Shown here piece by piece: positions 35,964 through 45,124 of a stretch of 64,000 bases of DNA. The DNA is from Melghirimyces thermohalophilus (lineage in GTDB: Bacteria; Bacillota; Bacilli; Thermoactinomycetales; DSM-45169), in assembly GCF_900102685.1 (NCBI RefSeq), contig NZ_FMZA01000020.1:1-64000 (forward strand), written 5' to 3'. A program made the translations under genes and the position numbers. The first letter of the stretch is position 1. Every line of letters starts with the position of its first letter. Under the pieces are notes generated by a model. The model worked only from the letters and a program-made list of their open reading frames with translations. It was not told the DNA's origin and did not search any database.

Positions 35964-35992
35964 GAATAATGATTGTCCTTGCGCCATAAAGA
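35964..35992 (+). promoter_or_regulatory. Probable sigma-E promoter of spoIIIA
   Basis: GAATAAT (35964-35970) and CATAAAGA (35985-35992), separated by 14 bp, resemble the mother-cell sigma-E -35 and -10 elements. They lie 34 bp before the spoIIIAA start. The B. subtilis operon is known to be sigma-E dependent. Confidence 0.5.
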
Positions 35993-36026
35993 TTAGGTAA
36001 ATCCAGTGTGGACAGGAGGTCACGCA

Positions 36027-36989
36027 ATGTTATCTCCCATATTGGAAGTGCTCCCTCTGTCCATTCGCGGGATGGTAGAGTCATTGCCGGGCAAGAAAAA
36101 AGAACACCTGGAAGAAATCCGGGTGCGGCAAGGCCGACCCCTCGAAGTGGTTAGCCCATGGCAATACGGCTTTGTCAGCGACCGCGGTCGCCTGGTGAAC
36201 CGGGAAGAAGAGGCTTACCGTCCCGGAAGGGAAGACTGCGAGAAGATGCTCAATCTGATCAGCAATCATTCACTGTACGCGCTGGAGGAAGAATTGAGGA
36301 GGGGATATGTCACCATCAAAGGGGGGCACCGAATCGGCCTGGCCGGTCGAGTGGTCGTAGAGGGGGGGCAGGTGAAACATATCCGGGAGGTTGCGGGGTT
36401 TAACGTACGCATCGCCAGACAGGTGAAGGGTTCAGCCCGTTCTCTTTTGCCCCGGATCCTGCGGGGGTCCCGATTGGAAAACCTGATGATCGTTTCACCT
36501 CCTCAATGTGGAAAAACCACCCTCCTGCGGGATTTGGTTCGCATCGTCAGCCAAGGAGAAGGCATCGCCTCCCGCAAGGTGGGGGTTGTGGATGAACGTT
36601 CGGAGATTGCGGGATGTATCGACGGAGTCCCACAACACGAAATCGGTCCCCGCACTGATGTCCTGGATGGCTGTCCCAAGGCGGAAGGAATGATGATGAT
36701 GATCCGTTCGATGTCACCGGAATTACTGGTGGTCGATGAAATCGGACGAAGAGAAGATAGTGAAGCCGTCTTTGAAGCCATTCACGCCGGGGTCCAACTG
36801 TTTACCACGGCCCACGCCAAGTCTATGGAGGAGCTTTGCCGTAGACCGGGGATCTCGGAGCTGGTGCGGGAAGGTGTTTTTTCCCGGTACGTTCTGTTAA
36901 GCCGACGGAAAGGTCCGGGAACAGTGGAAGGGATTTATGACAGGAACCTGTGCCGCATCACCGGAAGGGAGGCGACGGTGACGGGATGA
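36027..36989 (+). CDS. spoIIIAA: Stage III sporulation ATPase SpoIIIAA
   Basis: This is a 320-residue secretion-type ATPase of the SpoIIIA-SpoIIQ channel between mother cell and forespore. The P-loop SPPQCGKTTLLRD lies near residues 154-166. Acidic residues for Walker B follow in LLVVDEIGRREDSEA, together with the block VGVVDERSEIAGC. The N-terminal part (HSLYALEEELRRGYVTIKGGHRIGL) is typical of the family. It acts on the mother-cell side and energises the feeding-tube complex. The start ATG 36027 has AGGAGG 7 bases upstream. It overlaps spoIIIAB by ATGA. First gene of an intact eight-gene operon. Confidence 0.96.
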   Translation: MLSPILEVLPLSIRGMVESLPGKKKEHLEEIRVRQGRPLEVVSPWQYGFVSDRGRLVNREEEAYRPGREDCEKMLNLISNHSLYALEEELRRGYVTIKGGHRIGLAGRVVVEGGQVKHIREVAGFNVRIARQVKGSARSLLPRILRGSRLENLMIVSPPQCGKTTLLRDLVRIVSQGEGIASRKVGVVDERSEIAGCIDGVPQHEIGPRTDVLDGCPKAEGMMMMIRSMSPELLVVDEIGRREDSEAVFEAIHAGVQLFTTAHAKSMEELCRRPGISELVREGVFSRYVLLSRRKGPGTVEGIYDRNLCRITGREATVTG

Positions 36990-37504
36990 TCAAATTGCTC
37001 GGTGCCTGTTTTATCCTGCTATCCACCAGCGCGATCGGGTTTCATATCGCTAAAAACTTTGCTGACCGACCCCGTCAGATCCGTCAGATCCGGGGGGCGC
37101 TGTCCTTGTTGCAGACCGATATCGTTTATGGGTCCAGACGGCTGGATCGGATTTGTGAACAGATTGCCGCCAGAGAGAAAGACCCGGTCCAATTCCTCTT
37201 TGCCCGTTGCGCCGAATACTTGCAACATTTAGACGGTGTTTCCACCTTTGAGTGCTGGAAGCGGTCAGTGGATGAAACATGGCCTCGTACCGCCATGAGA
37301 GAACCTGAACGAGAAGTGCTGACCGATTTCGGAAAAACTTTGGGGATTTCCGACCGAGAGGATCAACTGGCCCATCTCGCCCGCGTCCAGACCAGTCTGG
37401 AGGTGGAAGAGAGTGAGGCGCGGGAGGAACAGGCACGGTATGAAAAAATGTGCCGAAGTTTGGGAGTCCTGGCCGGGGCTCTGATTGTGATCCTGATTTA
37501 CTGA
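36986..37504 (+). CDS. spoIIIAB: Stage III sporulation protein AB
   Basis: This is a 172-residue membrane protein related to type II secretion GspF-like components. It has an N-terminal helix (KLLGACFILLSTSAIGFHIA), a helical cytoplasmic core (about 28-150) with GALSLLQTDIVYGSRRL, and a C-terminal helix (LGVLAGALIVILIY). It is a member of the SpoIIIA complex in the mother-cell membrane around the forespore. The start ATG 36986 overlaps the stop of spoIIIAA as ATGA, which indicates coupling. Length matches B. subtilis SpoIIIAB (171). Confidence 0.94.
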   Translation: MIKLLGACFILLSTSAIGFHIAKNFADRPRQIRQIRGALSLLQTDIVYGSRRLDRICEQIAAREKDPVQFLFARCAEYLQHLDGVSTFECWKRSVDETWPRTAMREPEREVLTDFGKTLGISDREDQLAHLARVQTSLEVEESEAREEQARYEKMCRSLGVLAGALIVILIY

Positions 37505-37519
37505 ATGGGGGGCACCGAG

Positions 37520-37726
37520 ATGCCTTATAACGTCGACGCGATCTTTCAAATTGCGGGCATTGGCATCATTGTGGCCATGATGCACACCGTCCTCAAGCAG
37601 ATGGGAAAGGAGGATTACGCCCATTGGGTGACACTGATCGGTTTTATCGTCGTGTTGTTCATGGTCGTGGTCCTGGTGGAAGACCTGTTCCAGACGATCA
37701 AAAACGTATTTTTATTCCATTCGTGA
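37520..37726 (+). CDS. spoIIIAC: Stage III sporulation protein AC
   Basis: This is a 68-residue protein with two membrane helices, the same size as B. subtilis SpoIIIAC. Recognisable segments are DAIFQIAGIGIIVAMMHTVLK and the second helix VTLIGFIVVLFMVVVLV. It is a small integral subunit of the SpoIIIA channel, similar to AD. The start is ATG 37520, since the frame upstream (MGGTE) lies on the GGGGGG ribosome site. The gap to spoIIIAB is 15 bp. Confidence 0.94.
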   Translation: MPYNVDAIFQIAGIGIIVAMMHTVLKQMGKEDYAHWVTLIGFIVVLFMVVVLVEDLFQTIKNVFLFHS

Positions 37727-37744
37727 CGGCAGGAGGCGGTCCAC

Positions 37745-38134
37745 TTGGAAATTATCCAGGTGGTGGGTCTGGGCCTGGTTGCCACCTTCTTAATTTTGGT
37801 CATCAAGGAGCAGAAACCGGTTTTTGCTTTTCTGTTGGCTACCTTTACAGGTGTGGTCATCTTTTTAAGCCTGGTGGGAAAGATTGCCGACGTCATCGGC
37901 CTCCTGACCAAACTGGCGCAAGAGGCCCGGGTCAACTCCACCTTTCTTGAAACTGTACTGAAGATCATCGGAATCGCCTATATCGCCGAGTTTGGTGCTC
38001 AGGTGACCCGGGACGCGGGTCAGGGATCCATCGCTTCCAAAATCGAGTTGGCCGGTAAAGTGCTGATCATGGTGATGGCGATTCCGATTATTACCATGAT
38101 GATCGAAACGGTGGTCGAAATTCTTCCTTCGTGA
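37745..38134 (+). CDS. spoIIIAD: Stage III sporulation protein AD
   Basis: This is a 129-residue membrane protein with about four helices, homologous to SpoIIIAC in its first half (VVGLGLVATFLILVIKEQKP). The segment YIAEFGAQVTRDAGQGSIASKIELAGK is the family hallmark. It is part of the SpoIIIA complex. The start is TTG 37745 with AGGAGG 9 bases upstream. The stop overlaps the ribosome-binding region of spoIIIAE. Confidence 0.94.
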   Translation: MEIIQVVGLGLVATFLILVIKEQKPVFAFLLATFTGVVIFLSLVGKIADVIGLLTKLAQEARVNSTFLETVLKIIGIAYIAEFGAQVTRDAGQGSIASKIELAGKVLIMVMAIPIITMMIETVVEILPS

Positions 38135-38145
38135 GGATGGTACCC

Positions 38146-39324
38146 ATGGGTGTAGCGATCCGGGTGTTGGGACTCACCCTTCTGATTCTGTTCAATCTGC
38201 CACCCCCGATGACGGCAGCGGAGGGGGAGGGACTGGACGAGAAAGTGGTTCGGACGCAACTGGACCAACTCCAGACGGAAAAAATGGAAAGCTTTTGGGA
38301 AGAGATGAAAGAGGAATACGGTCGGTTTTTTCCGGAACAGAATCCGGGAGACCTCTTTGATCTGGTGCTTTCCGGAGAGGGATTGAGTTGGAGAAACTTT
38401 TTCTCCGCTTTCACCAAATATCTTTTTCACGAAGTGCTGTATAATGCAAAACTGCTGTCGACCATTATCGTCTTGACGGTATTTAGTATGATTCTGCGCA
38501 CCCTGCAGACGGCTTTTGAACAGAACCAGGTGAGTCGAATCGCCTACGCCATTTCCTTTATGGTGATTATCATCCTTGCTGTGGATAGCTTTTCTGTTGC
38601 GGTGGATTCGGCTCAGGAAGCCATCTCTCGCATGATTCACTTCATGCTGGCGCTGGTGCCTCTGGTGCTCACCCTGTTGGCGTCCATGGGAAACCTGGGA
38701 TCCGTGGGAATGTTTCATCCCATGATCGTCCTTATGATCCACGTGATCGGGACGATGATACACACCGTGGTCTTTCCCCTCCTCTTTTTTTCCGCGATCC
38801 TGGGGATCGTCAGTTGTCTTTCCGACAAGTACAAGGTAAATCGCCTGGCCCGGCTTCTGCAGAAGATCAGTGTCGGGATGCTGGGGACACTCTTAACCAT
38901 CTTTCTGGGGATCATCTCCGTCCAAGGGGCGACGGCGGCAGTAACAGATGGTGTGACCATCCGGACCGCCAAATACGTGACAGGAAACTTTGTTCCCGTT
39001 GTCGGGCGCCTGTTTTCCGATGCTGCAGACACCGTCGTGGGCGCCTCGCTTTTGGTCAAAAATGCAGTCGGTATGGCCGGAGTGGTGATCCTGTTGGTCA
39101 TCATCGCCTTCCCCGCACTGAAGATTTTGTCCCTGGCCCTGATCTACAGTTTTTCGGCGGCAGTGATGCAACCACTGGGAAACAGTCCGATCATTGAATG
39201 TTTGAGCATCATATCCAAAACGCTCCTTTATATCTTTGCCGCTCTGGCGACTGTCGGTTTGATGTTTTTTCTGGCGATCACCATTATTGTAGCCTCGGGC
39301 AATATCTCGGTGATGATCCGGTAG
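38146..39324 (+). CDS. spoIIIAE: Stage III sporulation protein AE
   Basis: This is a 392-residue polytopic protein with an N-terminal signal-like helix (VLGLTLLILFNLPPPMTAA), a soluble stretch of ~75 residues, then about seven membrane helices. The block LPLVLTLLASMGNL-like (here LVPLVLTLLASMGNLG) and ISVQGATAAVTDGVTIRTAKY are typical of SpoIIIAE. It is the largest membrane component of the SpoIIIA channel. The start ATG 38146 has GAGG 9 bases upstream; the frame is open from GTG 38131, which overlaps the spoIIIAD stop. Confidence 0.95.
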   Translation: MGVAIRVLGLTLLILFNLPPPMTAAEGEGLDEKVVRTQLDQLQTEKMESFWEEMKEEYGRFFPEQNPGDLFDLVLSGEGLSWRNFFSAFTKYLFHEVLYNAKLLSTIIVLTVFSMILRTLQTAFEQNQVSRIAYAISFMVIIILAVDSFSVAVDSAQEAISRMIHFMLALVPLVLTLLASMGNLGSVGMFHPMIVLMIHVIGTMIHTVVFPLLFFSAILGIVSCLSDKYKVNRLARLLQKISVGMLGTLLTIFLGIISVQGATAAVTDGVTIRTAKYVTGNFVPVVGRLFSDAADTVVGASLLVKNAVGMAGVVILLVIIAFPALKILSLALIYSFSAAVMQPLGNSPIIECLSIISKTLLYIFAALATVGLMFFLAITIIVASGNISVMIR

Positions 39325-39332
39325 GTGATGAC

Positions 39333-39998
39333 ATGATCGAACTGTTGAGCGGTTGGTTGAAACAGATTGTCATTTTAGTGATGATCGCCGCCTTTATCGA
39401 TTTGCTTCTCCCCAATAACGCCATGGAGCGGTACGTCAAACTGGTGATGGGGCTTTTGATCATCCTGGCGATCTTATCACCGATCTTTCAGCTTTTGCGG
39501 GAAGATTTGGACTTGAGTCGACTCGCTTTCAACGAACAAGGCACGGATGGAGAAAAGATGACTTCCCTTTCCACCATCCGCCAGCAGAGCAAAGGTATTC
39601 AACAAACCCAGGATCGGTTGATCCAAAAAGAGGCGGAAGAACGGCTGGCCGAAACAGTGAAAAAAGAGGTGGAGAAAGAGTTCGCTGTAAAGGTGGACTG
39701 GGCTCAGGTAAAGACCCGATCTGATAATGAGAAAGGAACAGCGGAGGTGGCCGGGATCAACCTGACCGTTCAACCGGAAACCAAGGAGGAGCAACAAGGA
39801 TCCACCAGTACAGTCGAAGAAGTGGCGCCGGTTATTATTGACGGCTCCCAATCGACCGGAGAAGAATCTCGATCAGAGAGGCGATCATCAAGACAAGCGG
39901 ACTGGGCGAAGAGAATCACCCGTTTCCTTCAGGATTCCTTTGCGCTGAGCGCCAATCAAATCGAGGTAAAGGTCCTGGAAGGGGACCAGGGGAGGTGA
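39333..39998 (+). CDS. spoIIIAF: Stage III sporulation protein AF
   Basis: This is a 221-residue protein with two N-terminal membrane helices (IVILVMIAAFIDLLLP and LVMGLLIILAILSPIF) and a soluble ring-building-like domain. A charged linker follows, then a C-terminal VKVDWAQVKTR-type fold. It belongs to the SpoIIIA channel, where AF, AG and AH have related soluble domains facing the intermembrane space. The start ATG 39333 has AGGTG upstream and lies 8 bp after spoIIIAE. The linker between residues 150 and 190 (KEEQQG...SRSERRSS) is longer and more polar than usual. Confidence 0.92.
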   Translation: MIELLSGWLKQIVILVMIAAFIDLLLPNNAMERYVKLVMGLLIILAILSPIFQLLREDLDLSRLAFNEQGTDGEKMTSLSTIRQQSKGIQQTQDRLIQKEAEERLAETVKKEVEKEFAVKVDWAQVKTRSDNEKGTAEVAGINLTVQPETKEEQQGSTSTVEEVAPVIIDGSQSTGEESRSERRSSRQADWAKRITRFLQDSFALSANQIEVKVLEGDQGR

Positions 39999-40004
39999 CC
40001 ACCG

Positions 40005-40646
40005 ATGCTAAAGCGATTTTTAGATCGTCTGGAGCAGTCCTTGGGAGGGGGAGGTAATTCCCCCGGAAAGGGGAATACCTTTCGCTGGCTGATTGTCATC
40101 GGGTGTTTCGGGGTGGCGCTCATGATCCTGTCCTCTTTCTTCTCCGTGCGCCAGGAAGCGGTGCCGCCGCAAGAGGAAGCATCGGATGAGAAGAGTCAGG
40201 ATTCCTCCGTGCCTGCCTGGAAAAAGGATCGTGGCGACAAAATGAGCATAGAAGAGTACGAAGATATGTATGAAAGCCAATTGTCTGAGGTGCTGGCAAG
40301 TATCGTCGGGGTCGAAGATGTATCCGTTATGGTCAACTTGGAGTCCTCGGCGGAAAGCGTCTATGTCAAGGATCAAAAACAATCGGAACAAGCTACAGAT
40401 GAACAGGATAAACAAGGGGGGACCCGTAAAATTGAGGAGGAGACGACAGATGAAAAGGTGGTGTTGCGGCGAAAGGGAGACGGTGAGGAGCCGATCGTGG
40501 TTAAAAAGGTGAAGCCCCAGATCCGAGGGGTGTTGGTGGTGGCAAAAGGTGCGGAGGATCTGCAGGTGAAGGCGGCGATGATCGAATCGATTCAACGGTT
40601 GCTGGATGTTCCAGTGCACCGGATATCCGTGATGCCGAGGGGATAA
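40005..40646 (+). CDS. spoIIIAG: Stage III sporulation protein AG
   Basis: This is a 213-residue bitopic protein: one helix (WLIVIGCFGVALMILSSFFS, about 26-45), an acidic linker and a ring-forming RBM domain (YEDMYESQLSEVLASIVGVEDVSVMVNLESS, then GVLVVAKGAEDLQV). In B. subtilis SpoIIIAG forms the large ring of the feeding tube. Residues 125-165 form a charged insertion (KQSEQATDEQDKQGG) within the domain, as in the family. The start ATG 40005 is preceded by GGGGAGG and lies 6 bp after spoIIIAF. Confidence 0.95.
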   Translation: MLKRFLDRLEQSLGGGGNSPGKGNTFRWLIVIGCFGVALMILSSFFSVRQEAVPPQEEASDEKSQDSSVPAWKKDRGDKMSIEEYEDMYESQLSEVLASIVGVEDVSVMVNLESSAESVYVKDQKQSEQATDEQDKQGGTRKIEEETTDEKVVLRRKGDGEEPIVVKKVKPQIRGVLVVAKGAEDLQVKAAMIESIQRLLDVPVHRISVMPRG

Positions 40647-40658
40647 GGAGGGTTTTTG

Positions 40659-41231
40659 ATGAATATGAACAAACAGACAGTTTGGCTGGTGACCATGTTA
40701 AGCCTAATGGTGGTACTCTCCGCCTATTATATTGTAACCGGTCCAGTGGAGCCGGCAGACCAAGTGGCGATGGAGGACCAAGACGGGGATCCGGAAGGGG
40801 TACAAGTGGATACCGAGGAGAAAGATAAAGGAGATGAGGAGAATAAGGGGAAAGATGAAAAAGCTTCCGCCGGTGCAGAAAGTGATTACTTCGTCGGTTA
40901 TCAGTTGCAACGGAGTTCACTTCGTTCCAAAATGACCGAAGATTATATGGAAGTACTGACCGATCCGGAATCTTCCAAGAAGGAACTGAAAGAAGCGCAG
41001 GCTAAGATTGATGAGTTGATGAAAGTGGATAAATCGGAGTCGGTGATGGAGGATTTGATTCGGGAAGAAGGATATCGGGATGCCGTGGTGATCACGGGAG
41101 ATAATCAAATGGTCGATGTGATCGTCCAAAGTAAAAAACTGAGCAAAAAACAGGTGGTTCAGTTGATCTCCATGGTGAAAAAACAGATGGATATCCCTTC
41201 TCATAAGGTATCTGTTGCCTATCGCAATTGA
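40659..41231 (+). CDS. spoIIIAH: Stage III sporulation protein AH
   Basis: This is a 190-residue bitopic protein: an N-terminal helix (VWLVTMLSLMVVLSAYYIVTG), an acidic linker of ~55 residues and the YscJ/FliF-like domain that binds forespore SpoIIQ (SVMEDLIREEGYRDAVVITGDNQMVDVIVQ). The start is ATG 40659, with AGGAGG 7 bases upstream; the TTG one codon before is too close. It is the last gene of the operon, followed by a terminator. SpoIIQ is not in the window. Confidence 0.95.
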   Translation: MNMNKQTVWLVTMLSLMVVLSAYYIVTGPVEPADQVAMEDQDGDPEGVQVDTEEKDKGDEENKGKDEKASAGAESDYFVGYQLQRSSLRSKMTEDYMEVLTDPESSKKELKEAQAKIDELMKVDKSESVMEDLIREEGYRDAVVITGDNQMVDVIVQSKKLSKKQVVQLISMVKKQMDIPSHKVSVAYRN

Positions 41232-41256
41232 TCGACGTAGCGAGTAAAATTCCGAC

Positions 41257-41286
41257 AAAACCCTCCGGCGGAGGGGTTTTCTTTTT
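41257..41286 (+). terminator. Terminator of the spoIIIA operon
   Basis: An AAAACCCTCC / GGAGGGGTTTT stem with a 3-base loop is followed by CTTTTTT. Confidence 0.8.
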
Positions 41287-41319
41287 TGACAAAAACCGCG
41301 AGCCTTCAATAAGGATCGA

Positions 41320-41348
41320 TTGATTCCCGATGTTGGACAACGTAAAAT
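41320..41348 (+). promoter_or_regulatory. Sigma-A promoter of accB operon
   Basis: TTGATT (41320-41325) and TAAAAT (41343-41348), with a 17-bp spacer, form a good housekeeping promoter. It lies after the spoIIIA terminator and gives a leader of about 165 bases before accB. No known leader element was recognised in that stretch. Confidence 0.6.
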
Positions 41349-41519
41349 AGATTTAGAGTGTGAACAAATCCTAAATGGGCTACACCGATTGGCAAGCTTG
41401 AGATTGATGGATCTTTTCTTTACAATCAAACGGTGGTGTGACGCCAGAATACCTGCATGTCCTTTTTAGAGGTCGTAGGATGATCATTTCATACACCCCA
41501 GGGAGGAGTGGACGTAGCC

Positions 41520-42029
41520 ATGAAGATGCATGAGATCCGAGAAGTGATCCGGCTGGTGGACGAATCCACGATTCAAGAATTTGAGCTGGAGAATGACGGA
41601 ACAAAAGTAACGATTAAGAAAGCGCTGTCCAACGCAGGCATTCAAGTAACTGAAACCCCGACGGTTCGGCCGGAGCAAACAACCCATGTAGAGCGGCAAG
41701 CAGAAGGACAAGCCCCTATTGTACAACAGGAGGAACCTCAATCGGTGCCGACACCGACGGCTAGCGAAGAGAAGGAAGATGATACCGATCTTCACCGGAT
41801 TGTGTCACCGATGGTAGGAACCTTCTACCAGGCGCCTTCTCCCGATTCCGAGCCCTATGTAAAAGTAGGGGACCGGGTGGATGAAAAAAGCGTGGTCTGC
41901 ATCGTGGAAGCGATGAAATTGATGAATGAAATTGAAGCGGAGGTAAAAGGTGAAATCGTGGAAGTGTTGGTGGAAAACGGGCAGCTGGTTGAATACGGTC
42001 AACCGCTGTTTCTAGTGAAGACGGATTAA
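41520..42029 (+). CDS. accB: Biotin carboxyl carrier protein of acetyl-CoA carboxylase
   Basis: This is a 169-residue BCCP that carries biotin between biotin carboxylase and carboxyltransferase in the first step of fatty-acid synthesis. The N-terminal region ([21 protein letters not shown]) and a Pro/Gln-rich linker precede the biotinyl domain. The biotinylated lysine lies in [11 protein letters not shown], near the C terminus. ATG 41520 is chosen, about 13 bases after GGAGG. GTG 41508 is too close to the site, and ATG 41526 is also possible. It is co-transcribed with accC after 22 bp. Confidence 0.94.
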   Translation: MKMHEIREVIRLVDESTIQEFELENDGTKVTIKKALSNAGIQVTETPTVRPEQTTHVERQAEGQAPIVQQEEPQSVPTPTASEEKEDDTDLHRIVSPMVGTFYQAPSPDSEPYVKVGDRVDEKSVVCIVEAMKLMNEIEAEVKGEIVEVLVENGQLVEYGQPLFLVKTD

Positions 42030-42051
42030 GCAGCGAAAGGGGGGAGCAGCG

Positions 42052-43431
42052 ATGTTTAAGAAAGTGTTGGTTGCCAACCGGGGGGAGATTGCCGTCCGGG
42101 TGATTCGTGCCTGCCGCGAGCTAGGGATTCAATCTGTGGCGGTGTATTCCGAAGCGGACCGCGATGCTCTCCATGTCAAGCTGGCAGACGAAGCTTATTG
42201 CATTGGCCCAGCGTCATCTAAAGAGAGTTATCTCAACATGACCAATATCATGAGTGTGGCCACCCTGGTCGAGGCCGATGCCATCCATCCCGGATACGGC
42301 TTTCTCGCGGAAAACGCCGACTTCGCCGAATTATGCGCCGCCTGTCACATGACCTTCATCGGGCCGAGCCCGGAATCCATCCTCAAGATGGGGGATAAAA
42401 CCACGGCACGGGATACGATGAAGGAAGCCGGTGTTCCGGTGGTTCCCGGAACAGAAGGGGTTATCGAGGATGTGGAGACAGCGGTGGAAACCGCGCGGGA
42501 TATCGGCTATCCGGTCATCGTCAAAGCGACGGCAGGCGGCGGCGGTAAAGGGATGCGCGTGGTACATACAGAGGAGGAACTGAAGCGGGCGATCCGGATG
42601 GCTCAGCAAGAGGCGGAAGCCAACTTCGGAAATCCCGGTGTGTATTTGGAGAAGTTTTTGGTCCAACCCCGTCACATCGAGATTCAGGTGTTGGCCGATG
42701 GACATGGTAATACGATCCATCTGGGTGAGCGGGACTGCTCGATTCAACGTCGATATCAAAAACTGGTAGAAGAAGCTCCCTCCCCAGCATTGGATCCTGA
42801 GTTGCGAGAAGCGATGGGCCGCTCGGCGGTTGATGCGGCTCAGGCCGTCGGTTATACCGGGGCGGGAACAGTGGAGTTTTTGCTGGATCAGGAGAAAAAT
42901 TTCTATTTCATGGAGATGAACACTCGGATTCAGGTGGAACACCCAGTCACTGAATGGATTACCGGTGTCGACCTGATCAAGGAGCAAATCCGAGTGGCCG
43001 CAGGTGAGCCTCTTCTCCTGCAACAGGAGGATGTGGCATTGAACGGGTGGGCCATCGAATGCCGGATCAATGCAGAGGACCCGGACCAGAATTTCATGCC
43101 AACTCCTGGAACGATCACTTTTTATCTTCCTCCGGGAGGAGCAGGAGTTCGTGTGGACAGCGGGGCGTACCCCGGCTATCGCATCCCTCCCTTCTACGAC
43201 TCGATGATTGCCAAACTGATCACCTGGGGAAAAGATCGTGAGGAAGCGATTTGGCGCATGAAACGGGCTTTGGGTGAATTTGCTGTTGACGGTGTGAAAA
43301 CGACGGTACCTTTTCATTTGAAGTTGTTGAACAACCGCAAGTTTAACGAAGGGGATTTTCACATTCAATTTCTAGAAACTACTGATTTGGAGGCGGAAGA
43401 CGATGGAGAGGGAACAGAACCAGTACAGTGA
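42052..43431 (+). CDS. accC: Biotin carboxylase of acetyl-CoA carboxylase
   Basis: This is a 459-residue ATP-grasp enzyme that carboxylates BCCP-bound biotin with bicarbonate and ATP. It has the N-terminal [19 protein letters not shown], the glycine-rich ATP loop [12 protein letters not shown] and the active-site [14 protein letters not shown], all intact. The last ~10 residues are acidic ([10 protein letters not shown]). A GGGGGG site precedes ATG 42052. The yqhY start lies 29 bp inside its 3' end, so the two are tightly linked. The carboxyltransferase genes accA/accD are not in the window. Confidence 0.97.
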   Translation: MFKKVLVANRGEIAVRVIRACRELGIQSVAVYSEADRDALHVKLADEAYCIGPASSKESYLNMTNIMSVATLVEADAIHPGYGFLAENADFAELCAACHMTFIGPSPESILKMGDKTTARDTMKEAGVPVVPGTEGVIEDVETAVETARDIGYPVIVKATAGGGGKGMRVVHTEEELKRAIRMAQQEAEANFGNPGVYLEKFLVQPRHIEIQVLADGHGNTIHLGERDCSIQRRYQKLVEEAPSPALDPELREAMGRSAVDAAQAVGYTGAGTVEFLLDQEKNFYFMEMNTRIQVEHPVTEWITGVDLIKEQIRVAAGEPLLLQQEDVALNGWAIECRINAEDPDQNFMPTPGTITFYLPPGGAGVRVDSGAYPGYRIPPFYDSMIAKLITWGKDREEAIWRMKRALGEFAVDGVKTTVPFHLKLLNNRKFNEGDFHIQFLETTDLEAEDDGEGTEPVQ

Positions 43432-43792
43432 TGCAGGAAGCACCCAGCTTGGCAAAGTGGAGATCGCCCCGGAAGTGCTTCAGATCATCAGCGGTCTCGC
43501 GGCGCTTCAGGTGGATGGGGTTGCCGGTACAAGCGGAGGAGTCGTATCCGATTTGACTCAATTTCTGGGACGGAAAACCCCAAAACAGGGGATTAAAGTC
43601 GATTTAGATGAAGAGGTTCGCATCCACGTCTCCCTGATCGTCCATTACGGTTATCACATTCCGGATGTGGGCCGAAAAGTGCAGGAAGAGATCAAAAACG
43701 CGGTCGGATCGATGACTGGCCTCGATGTAGCCGATGTAACCGTTCGTATCTCTGAAGTCCGTCTGGCGGGCGACGACCAAGATACCACGTAA
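43403..43792 (+). CDS. yqhY: Asp23/Gls24-family protein YqhY
   Basis: This is a 129-residue Asp23 (DUF322) protein with [19 protein letters not shown] near the start, VAGTSGG, the KGIKVD-like strand and a [18 protein letters not shown] helix. The gene regularly follows accC in Firmicutes, and B. subtilis mutants have been linked to acetyl-CoA-carboxylase imbalance, so a regulatory link to fatty-acid synthesis is plausible. It starts within the 3' end of accC, with TTGGAGG upstream. The next gene encodes the membrane anchor AmaP of another Asp23-type system. Confidence 0.9.
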   Translation: MEREQNQYSDAGSTQLGKVEIAPEVLQIISGLAALQVDGVAGTSGGVVSDLTQFLGRKTPKQGIKVDLDEEVRIHVSLIVHYGYHIPDVGRKVQEEIKNAVGSMTGLDVADVTVRISEVRLAGDDQDTT

Positions 43793-43844
43793 ACAAACAG
43801 AGAAACCGATAAAAAAATAGGGATCCGGGAGGAGGAACAGGGGA

Positions 43845-44408
43845 TTGGGTGTACTAAATCGTCTCCTCTTGATGGTGTACAGTTTGCTGTTCCTGATGTT
43901 GTCCGCCATGGGGGTAGGTCTTTTCGTCAGTGCCGAGTGGGGTCAACAGGGGCTGCTGGCAGGGTGGTTGGATCGGATCTATCGGGATACTGGCGTACGC
44001 TGGTTCGTGTTGGCGGTAAGTATCATGGTCCTGGTCTACAGCCTTCGGATGCTGCGGCTCTCCCTTGAGAACAAGAAAGAAGAGCCAGGGGTGGATCGTT
44101 TGACTGAGATCGGCCACATCCGAATCTCGTTAAAGACGTTGGAAAGTCTCACGGTTAAACGCGCCCGTGGAATCAAAGGAATTCGAACGATCACAGCCCG
44201 GGTCCGACAGGATTCCGATCACACCTCGGTCGGTGTTGGTTTAAAACTGGTCGTGGACGGGGACACTCCTATTCAAACCCTATCCGAAGAACTCCAGCAA
44301 TCCATCAAAACCCACCTGGAAGAGATCGCCGGAGTGGATGTCAGCCAAATATCGGTCTACATTGCGGATACGGTCCAATCGGACCGATCCCCAATCCGCG
44401 TGGAGTAG
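43845..44408 (+). CDS. amaP: Alkaline-shock membrane anchor protein AmaP
   Basis: This is a 187-residue protein with two N-terminal membrane helices (LLLMVYSLLFLMLSAMGVGLF and WFVLAVSIMVLVYSL) and a cytoplasmic Asp23-like domain (about 75-185, GHIRISLKTLESLTVKRARG). In Staphylococcus AmaP anchors Asp23 at the membrane. The start is TTG 43845, behind GGAGGAGG. The stop directly abuts the GTG start of the DUF2273 gene. The group yqhY-amaP-DUF2273 probably makes one membrane-linked Asp23 assembly. Confidence 0.88.
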   Translation: MGVLNRLLLMVYSLLFLMLSAMGVGLFVSAEWGQQGLLAGWLDRIYRDTGVRWFVLAVSIMVLVYSLRMLRLSLENKKEEPGVDRLTEIGHIRISLKTLESLTVKRARGIKGIRTITARVRQDSDHTSVGVGLKLVVDGDTPIQTLSEELQQSIKTHLEEIAGVDVSQISVYIADTVQSDRSPIRVE

Positions 44409-44636
44409 GTGGTGAAGGGCTTGGAGCGGATATGGAAACAATATGGGGGACGGCTTGCGGGAATCGCGGGAGGTCTTTTGTTCGGATTTATTTATCTGTT
44501 TATGGGATTATGGAAAACCCTGATTTTTGGGCTGTTCGTATTGGCCGGTTATGTGGTCGGTCATTGGATGGACACCCGTGAAAACCTTGGAGACGTTTTG
44601 GAAAGCATCGTACCGGACAAATGGTTTCAAAAATAA
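44409..44636 (+). CDS. DUF2273 small membrane protein
   Basis: This is a 75-residue protein with two membrane helices (IAGGLLFGFIYLFMGLWKTLIF and LFVLAGYVVGHWMD) and a charged tail, of the DUF2273 family that accompanies Asp23/AmaP genes in Gram-positive bacteria. It begins with GTG directly after the amaP stop; a second GTG is the next codon. Its role is probably structural in the Asp23 membrane cluster; no activity is known. Confidence 0.85.
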   Translation: MVKGLERIWKQYGGRLAGIAGGLLFGFIYLFMGLWKTLIFGLFVLAGYVVGHWMDTRENLGDVLESIVPDKWFQK

Positions 44637-44686
44637 TCATGGCCCCGGCCACCGGCTGGGTGTTTTTTTTGAAAGGAGGCGATTGG

Positions 44687-45124
44687 ATGTCCAGGCGACA
44701 GGTGCGAGAAAAGGCACTGCAAACCCTTTATCAGTTAGAATTAAATCCCGATGCGGGCAGGAGTACTATCGACCACACGGCCCATGGGCTGAAAAAAGAG
44801 GTGCGGGAGGAAGATGTCGCTTTCTTCCTTCGCTTGACTCAGAGAGGATTGGAAAAGCCGTATCAGGTGGACCCGATCATCCAACGTTATCTGAAGGAGG
44901 ATTGGACTGTCCCCAGGTTATCCACCATCGATCGGTCCATCTTGCGGCTGGCTGCCTTCGAATTGCTGTTTGAGCCGGATATCCCAGAAGGGGTGACGTT
45001 AAATGAAGCGGTGGAACTGGCCAAAAGATTCAGCACCGGAGAATCAGCCCGTTATATAAACGGGGTTTTGGGCACGCTGGTGAAGGATTTAGACTCGATC
45101 CAAAAGGAGATCGCTGGCGAGTAA
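44687..45124 (+). CDS. nusB: Transcription antitermination factor NusB
   Basis: This is a 145-residue all-helical NusB that joins NusE (S10) on boxA RNA during rRNA transcription. It has an Arg-rich N terminus (SRRQVREKALQTLYQLEL) and the signature STIDRSILRLAAFELLF followed by NEAVELAKRFS and FINGVLG-like RYINGVLG. ATG 44687 is chosen on AAAGGAGG; the frame extends 22 codons upstream into the DUF2273 region. The order nusB-folD-xseA-xseB-ispA is conserved in Bacillales. Confidence 0.95.
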   Translation: MSRRQVREKALQTLYQLELNPDAGRSTIDHTAHGLKKEVREEDVAFFLRLTQRGLEKPYQVDPIIQRYLKEDWTVPRLSTIDRSILRLAAFELLFEPDIPEGVTLNEAVELAKRFSTGESARYINGVLGTLVKDLDSIQKEIAGE